From positions 1 to 28,275 of the forward strand of contig MSJI02000365.1 of assembly GCA_001931905.2 (NCBI GenBank): 28,275 nt of DNA, in the 5' to 3' direction. This DNA is from Cladosporium sp. IMV 00045 (taxonomy: Eukaryota > Ascomycota > Dothideomycetes > Cladosporiales > Cladosporiaceae). Both the position numbers and the translations under genes were made by a program. Below the pieces are notes generated by a model. That model saw only the letters and a list, made by a program, of their open reading frames with translations, was not told the DNA's origin and did not search any database. How positions within the stretch are numbered: the stretch's first letter is position 1; each line of letters begins with the position of its first letter. Shown here piece by piece: positions 1 to 10,364 of the stretch.

Positions 1-1167
1 TTTGAGATGATGCAAGACGAAGGCGCTTTCGCAAGGCTGGTCGACTTGATCAGCGATCGTAGAGACGATGCGGTCGGGCTGTATCGCATGCTACTGGAAC
101 TTCTAGCCGAGATGGCAAGGATACAGAAGCTCACGCGCGAAGACATGATCGTGGTCGATGATGCTTTCATTCTGTACCTCTTCCAGCTGATCGAACAACT
201 ATCCGACGACGCCGACGACCCATACCACTATCCCATCATTAGGGTCTTGCTGGTGCTGAACGAACAGTACATGTGTTTGGCAAACGTGCCAACCTCACCA
301 GACTCTGAAGTCCCGCTTACGAACCGCATTCTCAAGGTCTTGTCCATGCATGGCCCTTCTTACCGTACCTTCGGCGAGAACCTGATTTTACTGCTCAACC
401 GCGAGTCATCGCTTGGTCCGCAGCTGCTCATCCTAAAATTGCTCTACTTACTTTTCACCACGCCTTCAACGTACGAATACTTCTACACGAATGACTTGCA
501 TGTCCTGGTCGACGTGATTATCCGCAACCTCTTGGATCTGGACCCCGGCAGTGGCGATCTGGGCATAATGGCTGACGGCTCAGAGAAGGACGGCCAGCGA
601 GCTTTGCGTCACACTTATTTGAGAGTACTCTGTCCTTTGCTGAAGAATACGCAGCTAGGCCGGGAAGGAAACAACTACAAGCGGAATGAGGTCAGAAGAC
701 TCCTTTATCTGTTGGTCAACCGCTCAGGAGCACACTTTGCGCCAGTCGACGAAACTGTCATCAGGCTGGTCATTCGCTGCAAACAAGTCGAATGGATACG
801 GGAAGAAGGCGACGAGCAGGACGAACAAATACAACAGAAGCTGAAGGAAGTGGCGCCCAACGAAGGCGAGGTCGCCAAGAAGATGCTCGGCATGTCCATC
901 GACGACGGCGGCGAGAGCAGCCTGAGCGTGCACGAGGTTTCGGCCAAGGTCACGAAGGAGAAACCTACGGTTCCCGCTCCGAGGCGCAGGAAGCATAAGA
1001 CCGCGGCCCTTGCTGCTGCTAATGCTGCTGGGGAGAAAGCGCGGGAAACAAATGGCGCAAATGGCAGTGGTAAACTCAAGGTTCCCTCGGCTCATGCGCG
1101 AGAAGCGGCCGGCGTGGATGAGGGTGGGAGGAGCCCGTTTGCGGACGACATGGCTGAAGAGGCGTGA
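1..1167 (+). CDS. ldb17: SPIN90/Ldb17-like actin regulator (5' truncated by window)
   Basis: The reading frame is open from base 1 and the first Met codons (7 and 10) follow an in-frame Phe-Glu. The gene therefore almost certainly begins outside the window, and only about 388 C-terminal residues are visible. The stretch with SVDDAF-like text (VVDDAFILYLFQL), then DPYHYPIIRVLLVLNEQYM, GENLILLLNRES and YEYFYTNDLHVLVDVIIRNLLDL, is what I know from the SPIN90/Ldb17 leucine-rich domain family (yeast Ldb17, fission yeast Dip1). Members of that family bind or activate Arp2/3 at cortical actin patches during endocytosis. From about residue 265 the protein becomes charged, and it carries a basic, proline-containing segment (PTVPAPRRRK) that could bind an SH3 domain; that is inference. 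No intron is seen in the visible part. Family assignment is firm, the true start unknown. Confidence 0.88.
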   Translation, partial: FEMMQDEGAFARLVDLISDRRDDAVGLYRMLLELLAEMARIQKLTREDMIVVDDAFILYLFQLIEQLSDDADDPYHYPIIRVLLVLNEQYMCLANVPTSPDSEVPLTNRILKVLSMHGPSYRTFGENLILLLNRESSLGPQLLILKLLYLLFTTPSTYEYFYTNDLHVLVDVIIRNLLDLDPGSGDLGIMADGSEKDGQRALRHTYLRVLCPLLKNTQLGREGNNYKRNEVRRLLYLLVNRSGAHFAPVDETVIRLVIRCKQVEWIREEGDEQDEQIQQKLKEVAPNEGEVAKKMLGMSIDDGGESSLSVHEVSAKVTKEKPTVPAPRRRKHKTAALAAANAAGEKARETNGANGSGKLKVPSAHAREAAGVDEGGRSPFADDMAEEA

Positions 1168-3268
1168 GTGGAACCATTCGCCATATCGCGCTCCACCGCC
1201 GTGTCCCACCAAGATCAAGCAGCAAAACAGAGGCAGCCCATATGACTTACCGCTTTCGTCTCAACCAATATCCAATCGAGATCTTGGAGGGCCACACCGT
1301 ACGGATGCACACTTCGTTGACAGCTGCCAGCTCAGAGACAATTTTGTTTGTCGCAAGGAACGACCACAAAACGCCACAAGTCGTTAAGACTTCGGCCGCC
1401 CTTGCACATGTCGCACTTCTGTGAACAATGTCAGACAGTGCTACAGTTGACTTCAGGCTCTCCTTGCTTTGGCCTCAACAATGAAAGTGTAGTCCAGTGC
1501 CTTACGCGAACGACCATTGCTGTACACCTTGCTCTCTGGTACAGCCTTTTTCGTCAGAACGGCAGCTGTACTACAAACAAACGGTACCTGCAGGGCGAAC
1601 GGCTCAGTACTTGCGTTCCCGCTCAATCGAGCCCGGGCCCGCTGCGGCCGCCGAAGCATCTCTCCGCAAGCACTGCAGACCTAGCACTGCAGCCGACGGT
1701 CTACGGTCACACAGTACCTGCAGCCGGATCTGCGTTTGCGCTGCGGCCTTGCATCACCGGCCGTGAATGTTCGAACCTGGCTTGTTTCTTGTCTGTTTAC
1801 AGAAACGCCATGATAACACCAAGATAGGTTCTTCGAGTTGGCTGCGAGGCAATGTGGGAGCCATGAGCGTCTGATAACCATGCGACTGGGAGTGCGGGCT
1901 TGGAAGTGGCGGCCATGATACGAGGTCGACGCCCATTTCCTAAGGGCGGTGCGGTTTGGTGTCTTCCGTAATAGCTTCAAAAGTAGCTGCACGCGGCCGA
2001 TGTCACAAACAGGGCCGAAGCGACGCAGCCGAGGCGTAGCTTTCTGCTCTGTGTTTTTGTTTACAAAGAGCCGTCGGTCTCGCGAGGTGCAGGGAGCCTA
2101 TCAACACCAGTACTGACAGATGCATATCAGAGCCGCAAGGCGGTGGGTGGCACAAGGCCGGGATGACAAGCACGGGTATCCTGGTTCGTGCAACATCGCT
2201 TCCTTCTCTACACTCCAGCTTACGAGTCGTTCAGCTCGACGAACAAAGCATATATCGTACATTGCAATGGACAAAGCCTACCTGTGATGTTGAGACACCA
2301 CAAAAACTCTAATCGGAGATTCTGATAAGTTTTGACAGTTACATCAATCATTCCCAACCATGCGTCAATGTATAAGCAAGAGTATCACACCGCCCAAGCG
2401 TGTATGCCCGTCAATAAGCAATAAAAACATGTCTGCACCCGTTCATCTGACGTTTCGATCGAAACACACCTACACATACCGGGGAATTCGCAACAGAAAT
2501 GACTCAATTGAAATGCTTACCTCTTCCATAACCCAACAACGACGTCAATCCGCCCTCCGCTGTGCCACCACTCCTCCAAAGCACCGACGTGCATGTGCAA
2601 GGCTCAAACCCAGGAAGCAGGCCCTGGTCGTCCATCGAGGGAGCACAACGCCATGGCGCACAATCAGACAGGGCTACGGACGTCTCTTCTTCCCTTTGAC
2701 ACTGCTCAATCATCCCTTGTGGAAGCCTCAAAACCACATCGCCCAGGCTTTTGTGCAAAGGTCTGGCCGCTCGCTCGGTTTGCGCGGAACCTGCCTATCT
2801 CTTTCTTCGACTCCGCGATACGAGCTTACAAGGGGTATCACACCTGCAATGTGTAGAGATCTTCATCCGGTTTCCCGTTTTCTTCCCCTGCTCTGCGGAC
2901 AAGGCGCGCCATGTAGGTACCGAAGTTGGGGATACTTGCCCTGTGTCGCTGCAAGGTGAGCTTGGTTCTGGACGGATAGATTAAGTGGATCCTTTCGACT
3001 ATGTGCGTTTGCGTGTGTGTGGGTGGGTCGACCTATCTACCTTCGTTCCGCATGCAGGATTGATGGATTGACGGCTAGGAATGGAGAGGTGTATAAGAGC
3101 GGCCGGCTGTCGCGAAGGATTTGTTTGCTCCTGGTTGTTTTCGACCAGGCTCTTCATTCGTTTCAGAGCACCTTCTCTCTCGTTCTTCTCCCGCAGCTAC
3201 AGTAAACTTGATCCCCTGTCTGGTTTTGCTCTTGTCAATCGTTACTGCTTTGCCAAAAGACTCCAGCC
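1168..3268. other. Long intergenic region, no supported gene
   Basis: About 2.1 kb between the Ldb17-like stop and the start of the mucin-like gene. Open frames of up to 199 codons occur, but none shows recognisable domains, a sensible composition or splice-supported exons, so I treat them as chance. Visible structure: a GC-rich patch at about 1620-1740 in which GCACTGCAG occurs twice 14 nt apart (1670 and 1684) with related CCTGCAG copies; a perfect 14-bp palindrome at 2452-2465; and a CT-rich leader at about 3165-3200 just before the next start codon. The right part is presumably the promoter and 5' leader of the downstream secreted-protein gene. Confidence 0.6.
3092..3097 (+). promoter_or_regulatory. 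Candidate TATA box of the mucin-like gene
   Basis: A TATAAG hexamer lies about 175 nt upstream of the ATG at 3269. It is followed by a pyrimidine-rich stretch of the kind that often surrounds fungal transcription starts. Inferred from motif and position only. Confidence 0.35.
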
Positions 3269-5269
3269 ATGAGAGTCTCCTGCTTGCTGCCTGTTGCAGC
3301 TCTTCTCTCTGTCGTTGCTTGCGAGCCTATTCCAGGTAAGCTGTTCGTATGTCAAGTGTATCTGGCTAGATGACACTAACGATTTTGCACAGTTCAATGC
3401 GGAGCCATCGTCAAGAAAGATGAAGACTGCGAATCTAGCTCCGTCGAGGTCGACCCAGTGATGTCCACCAGCTCTGCAGGTATACCTCGCGGCTACGGTG
3501 GCTACAGGCCGCCCTACTATGGCCCTCCTTATGGTACTGGCGCTTGGGACCCTCCAATCCCAACTGGATCTGTCACATCCGGATCGCCGGTTACCCCGTC
3601 GAACTCGACTTCTTCCTCTGTGTCTAGTTTTACCAGCTCCAGCACGACTTCGTACGTTGCAAGCTACAGCTCCCTTCCGAGGAACGGCACGGAATCCTTA
3701 TCCTCGACCGAGGGCTCTCCCGTCACCCCTTCGCAGCCGCCCAGCACGATGGTTATCACTCAGACCGTCACTGTGAGCCTGTCGACTTCTGTTTCTGGCT
3801 CACCAGTGCCCGTCACGAATGCTTCTTCTCCGAGCGAGACTTGGTCATCGTGGGCAACCACTTATTTCCCCCCCAGTAATACCTCCCACATTGGAAGGCC
3901 AACAGGATATAGGCCTCCGCCGTATGGATACTTTCCTGTGCCGTCTGACGAAGAATCCTCAACTGAGGGAAGCCCGGCTACAGGCTCGTCGTCTCCTCTT
4001 TTCCCAACTCCATGCAATGGAACCTCGTCAACAAACACTGCTCCTACGGCAGCTTCGACCGGAGACATCACGATCACTTTGCCACTCACTTTGACGCAGA
4101 CTTTGACAACATCTACCAGGCCCATCATCGATTCATCGCCAGACAGCAGCACTCTGAACTCACCTGTCACTGCTTCGAATGGTACTCTACCAAGTGGAAC
4201 CTCGCCATCTTATTCGATGCCAAGCGCTCCACGTGGTGGTAACGAAACATCGTCCCTCCCTGGCACTGGCACTGCATCGACTCCGATCTCTCCGATCACG
4301 GCTACAGACATGTCGTCACGCCGGCCATGGGGAGCAGGAAGGCCCACTGGATATTATCCTATGCCTTATCCGGCCCCTCCTTTCCCTTACTCCAGCCGTC
4401 CTCGCACAGGAACAGACTCTCTGCAAGGCACTGGAAGCTCTACCCCAATCGCTCCAGTGACAGGCACGAACAGCACGTCAAGCCGACCTGGACCGACGGG
4501 CGTTTCTTCCAGCCCCGTGAACACCAGCAACACCACGCTTTCCACAGCGACCACTCACACAATCACGCAACCGCAACCCACAGGTGGGAGCACGTCTTCC
4601 ACCGAAGGCTCGCCAATCGAGCCGTCTTCCTTCTCCAACTCGACTCAACCGCCTACTTCCACAATCATCAGCCGCGTTACCATCACCGGTACCATAACTT
4701 TGAACACCACCATATCGATGCCCGGCACCGTCAGCCAGCCATCGTCTTCCACCGAAGGCAGCCCAGTCTCCCCCTCAAACTCCTCCATCCCACTCTCAAC
4801 CGGCGCCACGACAAGCTCACGTTCGGGCCCAGCACCCTACCCCTACCCGACATACATCCCAAGCCCACCACTCAGCACCGGAGCAGACCCAAGCAGCAGC
4901 ACAGAAGGCAGCCCCATCAGCCCCTCCAACAGCACCTCCTCCCTCCCTGGCACATTCACCTTCCCCACAGCATACCCAAGCTTCACCCCCAGCGGCAGCG
5001 CCAGCAGCAACAGCAGCACCACAGGCGACGCTCTCACACCTTCCATCTCATGGACAACCTCGTTCTTCACAACTTTCACCATCACGCCTCGCACCACGAC
5101 GACAACTTCCTCATCTTCTCCGCCGGCTACCAATACGCCTTTCACGCCGACTTCGGCTGCCAGAGTGCCGGGTGGGTATGGAGGGCCGCCACCTGGGTAT
5201 GGGCAGGGATATCAGCCTGAGGGGCAAGGGTGGTTTGGGGGTTGGGGACGGGTGGTTGGAAATTGGTGA
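3269..5269 (+). CDS. Secreted Ser/Thr/Pro-rich mucin-like protein with STEGSP repeats
   Basis: Two exons, 3269-3335 and 3393-5269. The 57-nt intron has a GTAAGC donor, a CTAAC branch site (3376-3380) and a CAG acceptor. The join keeps frame and gives 647 residues. The first exon adds what the long downstream frame lacks: a signal peptide (MRVSC, then a hydrophobic core LLPVAALLSVVA) ending near Cys18-Glu. The mature start has three Cys, then Gly/Tyr/Pro-rich text, then about 550 residues dominated by Ser, Thr and Pro with many N-glycosylation sequons. STEGSP occurs five times with varied flanks, interspersed with Thr/Val/Ile-rich stretches (ITQTVTVSL, VTITGTITL) that could form beta strands. 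The C-terminus is Gly/Pro/Tyr/Trp-rich with no hydrophobic tail, so I see no GPI signal. A heavily O-glycosylated wall or extracellular protein is the likely role; no enzymatic domain is visible. Confidence 0.8.
3581..4942 (+). repeat. Dispersed degenerate STEGSP coding repeats
   Basis: Five SSTEGSP heptapeptides are encoded at 3701-3721, 3956-3976, 4595-4615, 4745-4765 and 4895-4915. They are mostly followed by a (V/I)xPS-type tail and often an N-glycosylation sequon. Related partial copies lacking STE lie at 3581 (GSPVTPSNST) and within 4150-4480 (TPISPIT, TPIAPVT). Codons differ between copies (TCC TCG ACC, TCC TCA ACT, TCT TCC ACC, AGC AGC ACA), so these are old protein-level repeats, not a recent DNA tandem array. 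Confidence 0.75.
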
Positions 5270-5375
5270 AGAGGAAAGGATTAGGAAGTCAAGAAGAAAG
5301 CGGGGGTTGGATTATATGGTGGAGGAGGCTGGATGAGAGATCTCGTATTTGTTTTGTTTTGATTTCACTTCTTTG

Positions 5376-5416
5376 ATCTCCCTGAGGGGAGATTATTGAT
5401 CGAGAACACCTCGATC
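5376..5416. other. Two adjacent perfect hairpins between convergent genes
   Basis: Hairpin one: ATCTCCC (5376-5382), loop TGAG, GGGAGAT (5387-5393). Hairpin two: GATCGAG (5398-5404), loop AACAC, CTCGATC (5410-5416). They are 4 nt apart and lie 107 nt past the stop of the mucin-like gene, in the 282-nt gap before the 3' end of the convergent minus-strand gene. Probably in a 3' UTR or termination region; function unknown. Confidence 0.45.
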
Positions 5417-5551
5417 GCTTTTGGGATCAGAGCAGTCTTCTGACGTTCTTCCCCGACTGGGTATGAGATAAGATTCTGCAGAGAAGGAAAACCAACAGCC
5501 GAGGAGGAAATCATCTCTGTTCTTGTTAATATGTGATGTCTTCTTGCTCAA

Positions 5552-8500
5552 TTACCACCATCTTTTCGGCGGTGGGGTTCTGTATCTCCTCGTTTCCAGG
5601 AGCACAGTTTCTACAGGGTCCTCTTCATCATCGATGGTGCGAATTGTCTCGTTGCTGGCACGCCTTCTGATCTCGACAACCCGACTTCTCGGCCGTGAGA
5701 TGCCTGTGGAACGTGACGAACTTGATGAAGACGATACTCGTCTTCGTGGTGCTCGGTGTTCTGGAGCCCCTACACTGCCGTTGGAAGATTCTTCTGTTTC
5801 GTCGATTTCTTCGACGGTTGCGGTGTAGTTTCGCTTCAAGAACGGGATTAGCAGAGAAAGTGTGAGGGCAAGTGGATGATTAGTGCTTACCCTAATTCCC
5901 GGCACAGGACTCGATTCTGAGGTCACCTTGTCTGCGGGGTCTTCTTGGATCTTGTCGACTTGATCCTGCGCAGGAGATTGCTGATTTACCTTCATTGGAA
6001 TCAGTCTTCTTCGCCAAATGCTGATTACCTTCAGGAATACTCACAAATGGCTGAGATGCAGCTGAGTTCAGACCGCCGCTGGTGTATTTCACCAACATCT
6101 TATTTTTGAGCTGCTCGTCGTCTAGATCCGCGTCCTCTGCGTCCGAGGCGGCCTCATCTCGTTCTTCTTTGGTATTCGGCCCTGTCGGTAGAGGCCAAGG
6201 TGCCATTGCCCCTTTATCGCGCGTGATGTAATGATCATAGTCCAGTGGGCGCTTGGGGTAATAATCCCAGTCGTTGTCGCGAAGCGCGATGAGCTCACGT
6301 TTCCGCTCTCGTTCTGCTGGGGCAATCGGTGGTCGCTCACGTACGGGGCTGAGTCCATAGCGATTCTCGTGCTGCTGATAAGGTCTTTGGCGTTCTCGAA
6401 CAGGGTTATACCAGTCGGGTGAATCATTCGTTGACACTGGCGAAAACGGGTTTGGTATTGTTACTGGTGGAGGCGAAAAGCCTCTCCTGCGGTATCGATC
6501 ATGCTCAATGATGATACGATCTCCTGAATCGTCCGCCCGTGTGTCGTGCCCTGGGTTTGAATACCGAAAGTCGTACGGATCTCTCACGACAACCTGATAG
6601 TCCTTGGAGGCATCTTCGCGTTGTTGTTGTCGAATCTCGCGCGCCATTTGTTCCAACCTTCTTTCGGCCTCGCGCTGCTTACGGTCACTCTCATACTTCT
6701 CGGCAATTCTTCTTGACTCAACCTCGCGCTCTTCGGGATCTAGGGCTCTTTTCGCAGCCTCCATGATCCGCTCTTCCACGACCACTTCCCTCACCCGTGG
6801 CTCCTTTTCGTCCACCTCAACGCGATTTCTTTGCTCGCCATATCGCCTGTCTTGATGAAAGCGGTCCCGACCTGAACTAGACACAGAGCTCACGTCGCTG
6901 CGTCTTCGACTTCGCGAGCGCACACGACGCTCCGCTGGGCGCTCCAAACGCATCTCCGCCAATTCATCGGCGAACCCTTCACGTAGCCTACGACCACGGG
7001 CACGCTCTTGGCGTATCTTTTCTATTTCGTCATCCAGCTCGCTTCGTAGTCGACGAGTAACAAGCGCCACTTCACGCCTGCTTTCGGCACCCGAGCCCCG
7101 ACCTACTGTTCTCTCCGCGCCTCGATCGAGCCTTGCCGCCGGTCTCGCGGGCCCGATATCTATCTCAGCGTCTTCGAACCAAATTGATCGATCTCGAGGT
7201 TGTGATGGATACACATTATTGTAGCCATACGAATTGTCCCATCGTTGGTTAGGTGGTCCCACGTTTAGTGTCGAATAGGGATTGGCAGAGGCAGCCGGAT
7301 ATCCATTGTAGGTGCCTAATTGTCCGTGCGGGTCAGGACGATAGCGAAGCTGATCCGGATCTGGTGCTGCAATTCGTTCCGTCTCGGGAGGAGGTCCACC
7401 ACGTCGCCGACTTCGATCTTCACCAGGATCTGGCACAGTTCTGTGCTCTGCGTTGCGGGGACCCGCGGTATCGTCTACTGCGCGAGAGTCACCATCTTTC
7501 CTGAACCGAATCGCAACATCGTTGTGCGCTAGGTTGTCGCTCTCATCAACACGATCAGTCCTTCGTTCTACTTTTGGTTGTTCATCCCCAAGTTCGTTAT
7601 TTGGTACGGTGACCGTTGGTGGGTCCGGAAAGGCAGAAACATCCTTCTGTTTGACCAGCCAAGCCTCCAGCTCGTCGACTCTCGCCGTGCTCAGACCTAT
7701 GCTGTCAAGCCAGTCCCGCAATTGTTCCAGATCTGATTGCGAGATCTCGACGCGCGGCGCGAGAGCCGGTGATAGAGATGCGCTTGCTGAGTTTGGCCTG
7801 GAGTTAATCAAGCCTAACTCGTGCCTGTGTCGAGGCCGGCAGTATACAAGCAACGTATCCGTGGCGTCTCGAGGCGGAGCCGAGCCGAGGAGTGCCCTTC
7901 GAAGTATCTTTTGGCCTCTACGCGGGTCTTTCTGGACTTGCATGGCTGCATGCAAATGCCACTCATCTCGTTCATCGCGTCCAAGTCTAGCATCGCGATT
8001 TCTCCCAATGAAACGGAGGACTCCAGATCGTACCGAAAGTGGAATTGTCTGGTAGATTCCAATCGCTTCTTGTAAATCGCAGACTTTCCCACAGGGTTCA
8101 TGCTGAAGTGTCCCGCCGTGGATCGTGGTCCACTCCCACACGTAATGATCGATTGGGCTAAAGGTCACCACTCCTTCAATGTACTCGTGTTGAAGATCTC
8201 ATTTACTCGGTGAAGTTCGTCTGTGCTCGGTAACGCCAGACGAATGCCTGGAGTTGCTATACACCGAAGTGCGTGAGGAGGGTCGGCGGGAGAACCATCT
8301 GTCTTTTTGTTAGCGGTACTTCCTTCGAATCAGTGGTCAGTTAGGTACATATACCGTTTCTTGTTGGTCTTAGAAGACTTTCCTTCAGAGTTCGGCGCAG
8401 CGACCTTGGGCACATTGTTTGCAAACACAGAAGGTCCCAACCCCAGCTTCAGTAACGCTTCGCCAAAATCGTCTTGCATATGCTGTAACTGTTGTTCCTC

Positions 8501-9493
8501 CAGGAACTTTTGCAGCTGCTTTTCGTCCAGGCTACTGCCAAAGATCTCCTTCATCTGGCGCGACGTCACGTCAGAACGTGTCTGTAGACGAGCAAACTGC
8601 TCCTTCAAAGTTTCTTGATAGAGCTCGACTGCCGCCTTTCGGGCTGCCTCATCGGCTGCTTCTCTATCTCTCTGTTCTTTTTGCTTGCGCTCAAGGTCCC
8701 TGGCAATATCTGCTCTGATCTCGAGTGCGAGACGGTCTGCAATTGTACCTCCATACTCGCCCCGAGCAGACATCCCTGTTGATCGGCGTAAAGGATGCAC
8801 TCGAGAGCCACCCGCTGGATGGTCGTCTGATATCCCGGGTGGCTCATCCCTGATACGAACATGCCTCCCAGGCACTTCATATGCAGGATCAGGGTTTTGT
8901 GTTGCCATGGTCGAGCGCTGTTCTTCGTCTTTTGCCTTGCGGAGAAGCTGCCGTGCAAGTTTCAAGCTTTTCGCGTGGGCAACGATACTCTCATCACCTG
9001 CTGCTCTGTCTGCAGGTGTGCTGCCTGTTTGAGATTGAATACAGCTCCGGGCTAGGAGGATGTCCGTTTTCATCAGGTGCAGCTCCGACCTGACAACGTC
9101 GACCTGCGGTTTTACCAGAGGCCAGTAAGCTCGCGTGAGCCTGCCAACGAAAATGTCCTCGGGCTTGATGTTGACTATTGCTGCAGGGTCTTCAGGAAGG
9201 TGTGCCTTTGTGAGGAGTTCCACAAGTCTCTTGATCAGTCTGTCGGAGTCCTTGGTGCATTTCTCTGCTAATTTGATGCTTCCTTCGCCGAGCACGTTGG
9301 ACGATCTGCTGTTTTCCACCAGGGACCTGAGTTCCTTGACTTGTATGATGGTTGCCTCAAGCTCAGCGGCAAGGCTGATGATGCTGTCGCGAGAGTCCTT
9401 GTAGTCTCCAATATAAGTATTGAGAGTCCTGGCTAATGAGAAACCGATCTGGACTGTGCCTATGATAGCGCTGGCTTCTATTATGCCAGCCAT
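5552..9493 (-). CDS. HeLo/STAND-N-like domain protein with long Arg/Glu/Ser-rich tail
   Basis: Best model: exons 9493-8355, 8157-6045, 5989-5891 and 5833-5552, giving 1210 residues. The two 3' introns (5990-6044, GTGAGT donor; 5834-5890, GTAAGC donor) are convincing and in frame. The 197-nt intron 8158-8354 (GTATAT donor, CTTTAG acceptor) is the only single GT-AG intron I found that keeps frame there, and is uncertain. Residues 1-150 (MAGIIEASAIIGTVQIGFSL and following helices) resemble the fungal HeLo-like or STAND N-terminal helical domain found on NLR-like and cell-death signalling proteins. A coiled, charged segment follows at about 240-345. The second half is disordered, rich in Arg/Glu/Ser, with an RS-like patch, and ends RTPPPKRWW. 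No NACHT or kinase domain is visible. Alternatively these are two genes or a damaged one. Function not known. Confidence 0.6.
8158..8354 (-). other. Ambiguous intron joining the two halves of the HeLo-like gene
   Basis: Reading down the minus strand, the first exon's frame meets one TGA at 8330 soon after a GTATAT donor. The same frame then stays open to about 8165. The next large exon is in another frame, with its own TGA near 8205. Shorter introns using the good CTAAC...CAG acceptor near 8300 lead into a stop. Donor 8354 with acceptor 8158 (both phase 2) restores a continuous protein. Confidence 0.4.
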
Positions 9494-10364
9494 TTGCCCT
9501 GGAACTGACTGTTTCTTCCAGTATCTCGTTCGCGCGTCCGCATCGCACCTCTGCTACTTGACTGGGCTGAGAGCATGCTAAAGCTTCATGGCGGCGCTGT
9601 CCTGTCAAGGTGCTGAAGATCTAATTGCAACGTGGATCTTGAGATTTCAGCTCAGTGGCTGGTTACCAGGCCATAATGCCATCAGGGAGGCGGGGGCCGC
9701 GCGCATTATGGCGCGTCCTCGTTGCGGACTAGCCTTCAGCCGCACAGAGTGCATGATCGGAGGCGTCGCCTGGAGAACGATGCATGATAAGCTGCTGTGT
9801 AACATGGAGTAATAAGGCGCTAAGCGGCAGAGAAGGCGTGAAAAGATACATCGTCACATTGCTTGCACTGACGAACGATCAAGGCTTGAAAGTGTCAAGC
9901 AATGTTGAGGTGAAGTCAAAGCAAGGTTGAACACATAAACCCTCCGCCCCCACACGTCCACCGATCTGAGGAGGATACGACTTTTTCCATTCTTTCTCGG
10001 TGTAATTCTCAAGCCTTCCAATTGAGAAGTTTAGAGCTTCTGCCGGTCACATCTTGGAAACAAAATAACATTCTGTGCTCATTTCCGTTGGTGCACTGGA
10101 CGACACTTTCGCCAGAGCGTACCAAACCGCTGAACTGCGACAAAATACTCCAATACGACACACAGAACCCTCCCCTTCGATCACAGAAGCAGCACCTTAA
10201 AGCAAGCAAGAAGATAAAAGAAACATTCCAGAATTACAATGCTGTACATTCCTATTTTTGCTTTCATTAAAGTTAACAAATATAAACCCAACCTCCTCCG
10301 AAAACGAAATTTGAACAAGCCACCCTTCTTCATACGTCACCACGACGCACCAACGCGCCTCTTT
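9494..10364. other. Intergenic region: promoter of HeLo-like gene and 3' flank of ERG9
   Basis: About 870 nt between the start of the minus-strand HeLo-like gene (9493) and the stop of minus-strand squalene synthase (10365). The short frames inside have no recognisable content. A perfect 10-bp inverted repeat (GCCATAATGC at 9670-9679, GCATTATGGC at 9703-9712) lies about 180-220 nt upstream of the HeLo-like start. The A/T-rich part at about 10190-10310 is probably the ERG9 3' UTR. Confidence 0.5.
9670..9712. repeat. 10-bp perfect inverted repeat with 23-nt loop
   Basis: Arms GCCATAATGC (9670-9679) and GCATTATGGC (9703-9712) are exact reverse complements around a very GC-rich 23-nt centre. It sits upstream of the HeLo-like gene and could be a regulator site, a small foldback relic, or chance. 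Confidence 0.4.

Noticed and set aside
1348..1827. 159-codon open frame after the Ldb17-like gene
   Set aside because: No family resemblance and biased by a GC-rich repeat patch.
2452..2465. 14-bp perfect palindrome GTTTCGATCGAAAC
   Set aside because: One or two palindromes of this length are expected by chance in a window this size; no other support.
2360..2959. 199-codon open frame in the left intergenic region
   Set aside because: No recognisable domain, mixed low-complexity composition, no splice support; likely chance.
4327..5220. 297-codon His/Gln-rich open frame inside the mucin-like gene
   Set aside because: Out-of-frame reading of Ser/Thr/Pro codons yields His, Gln and Arg. The signal peptide, intron and repeats support the other frame.
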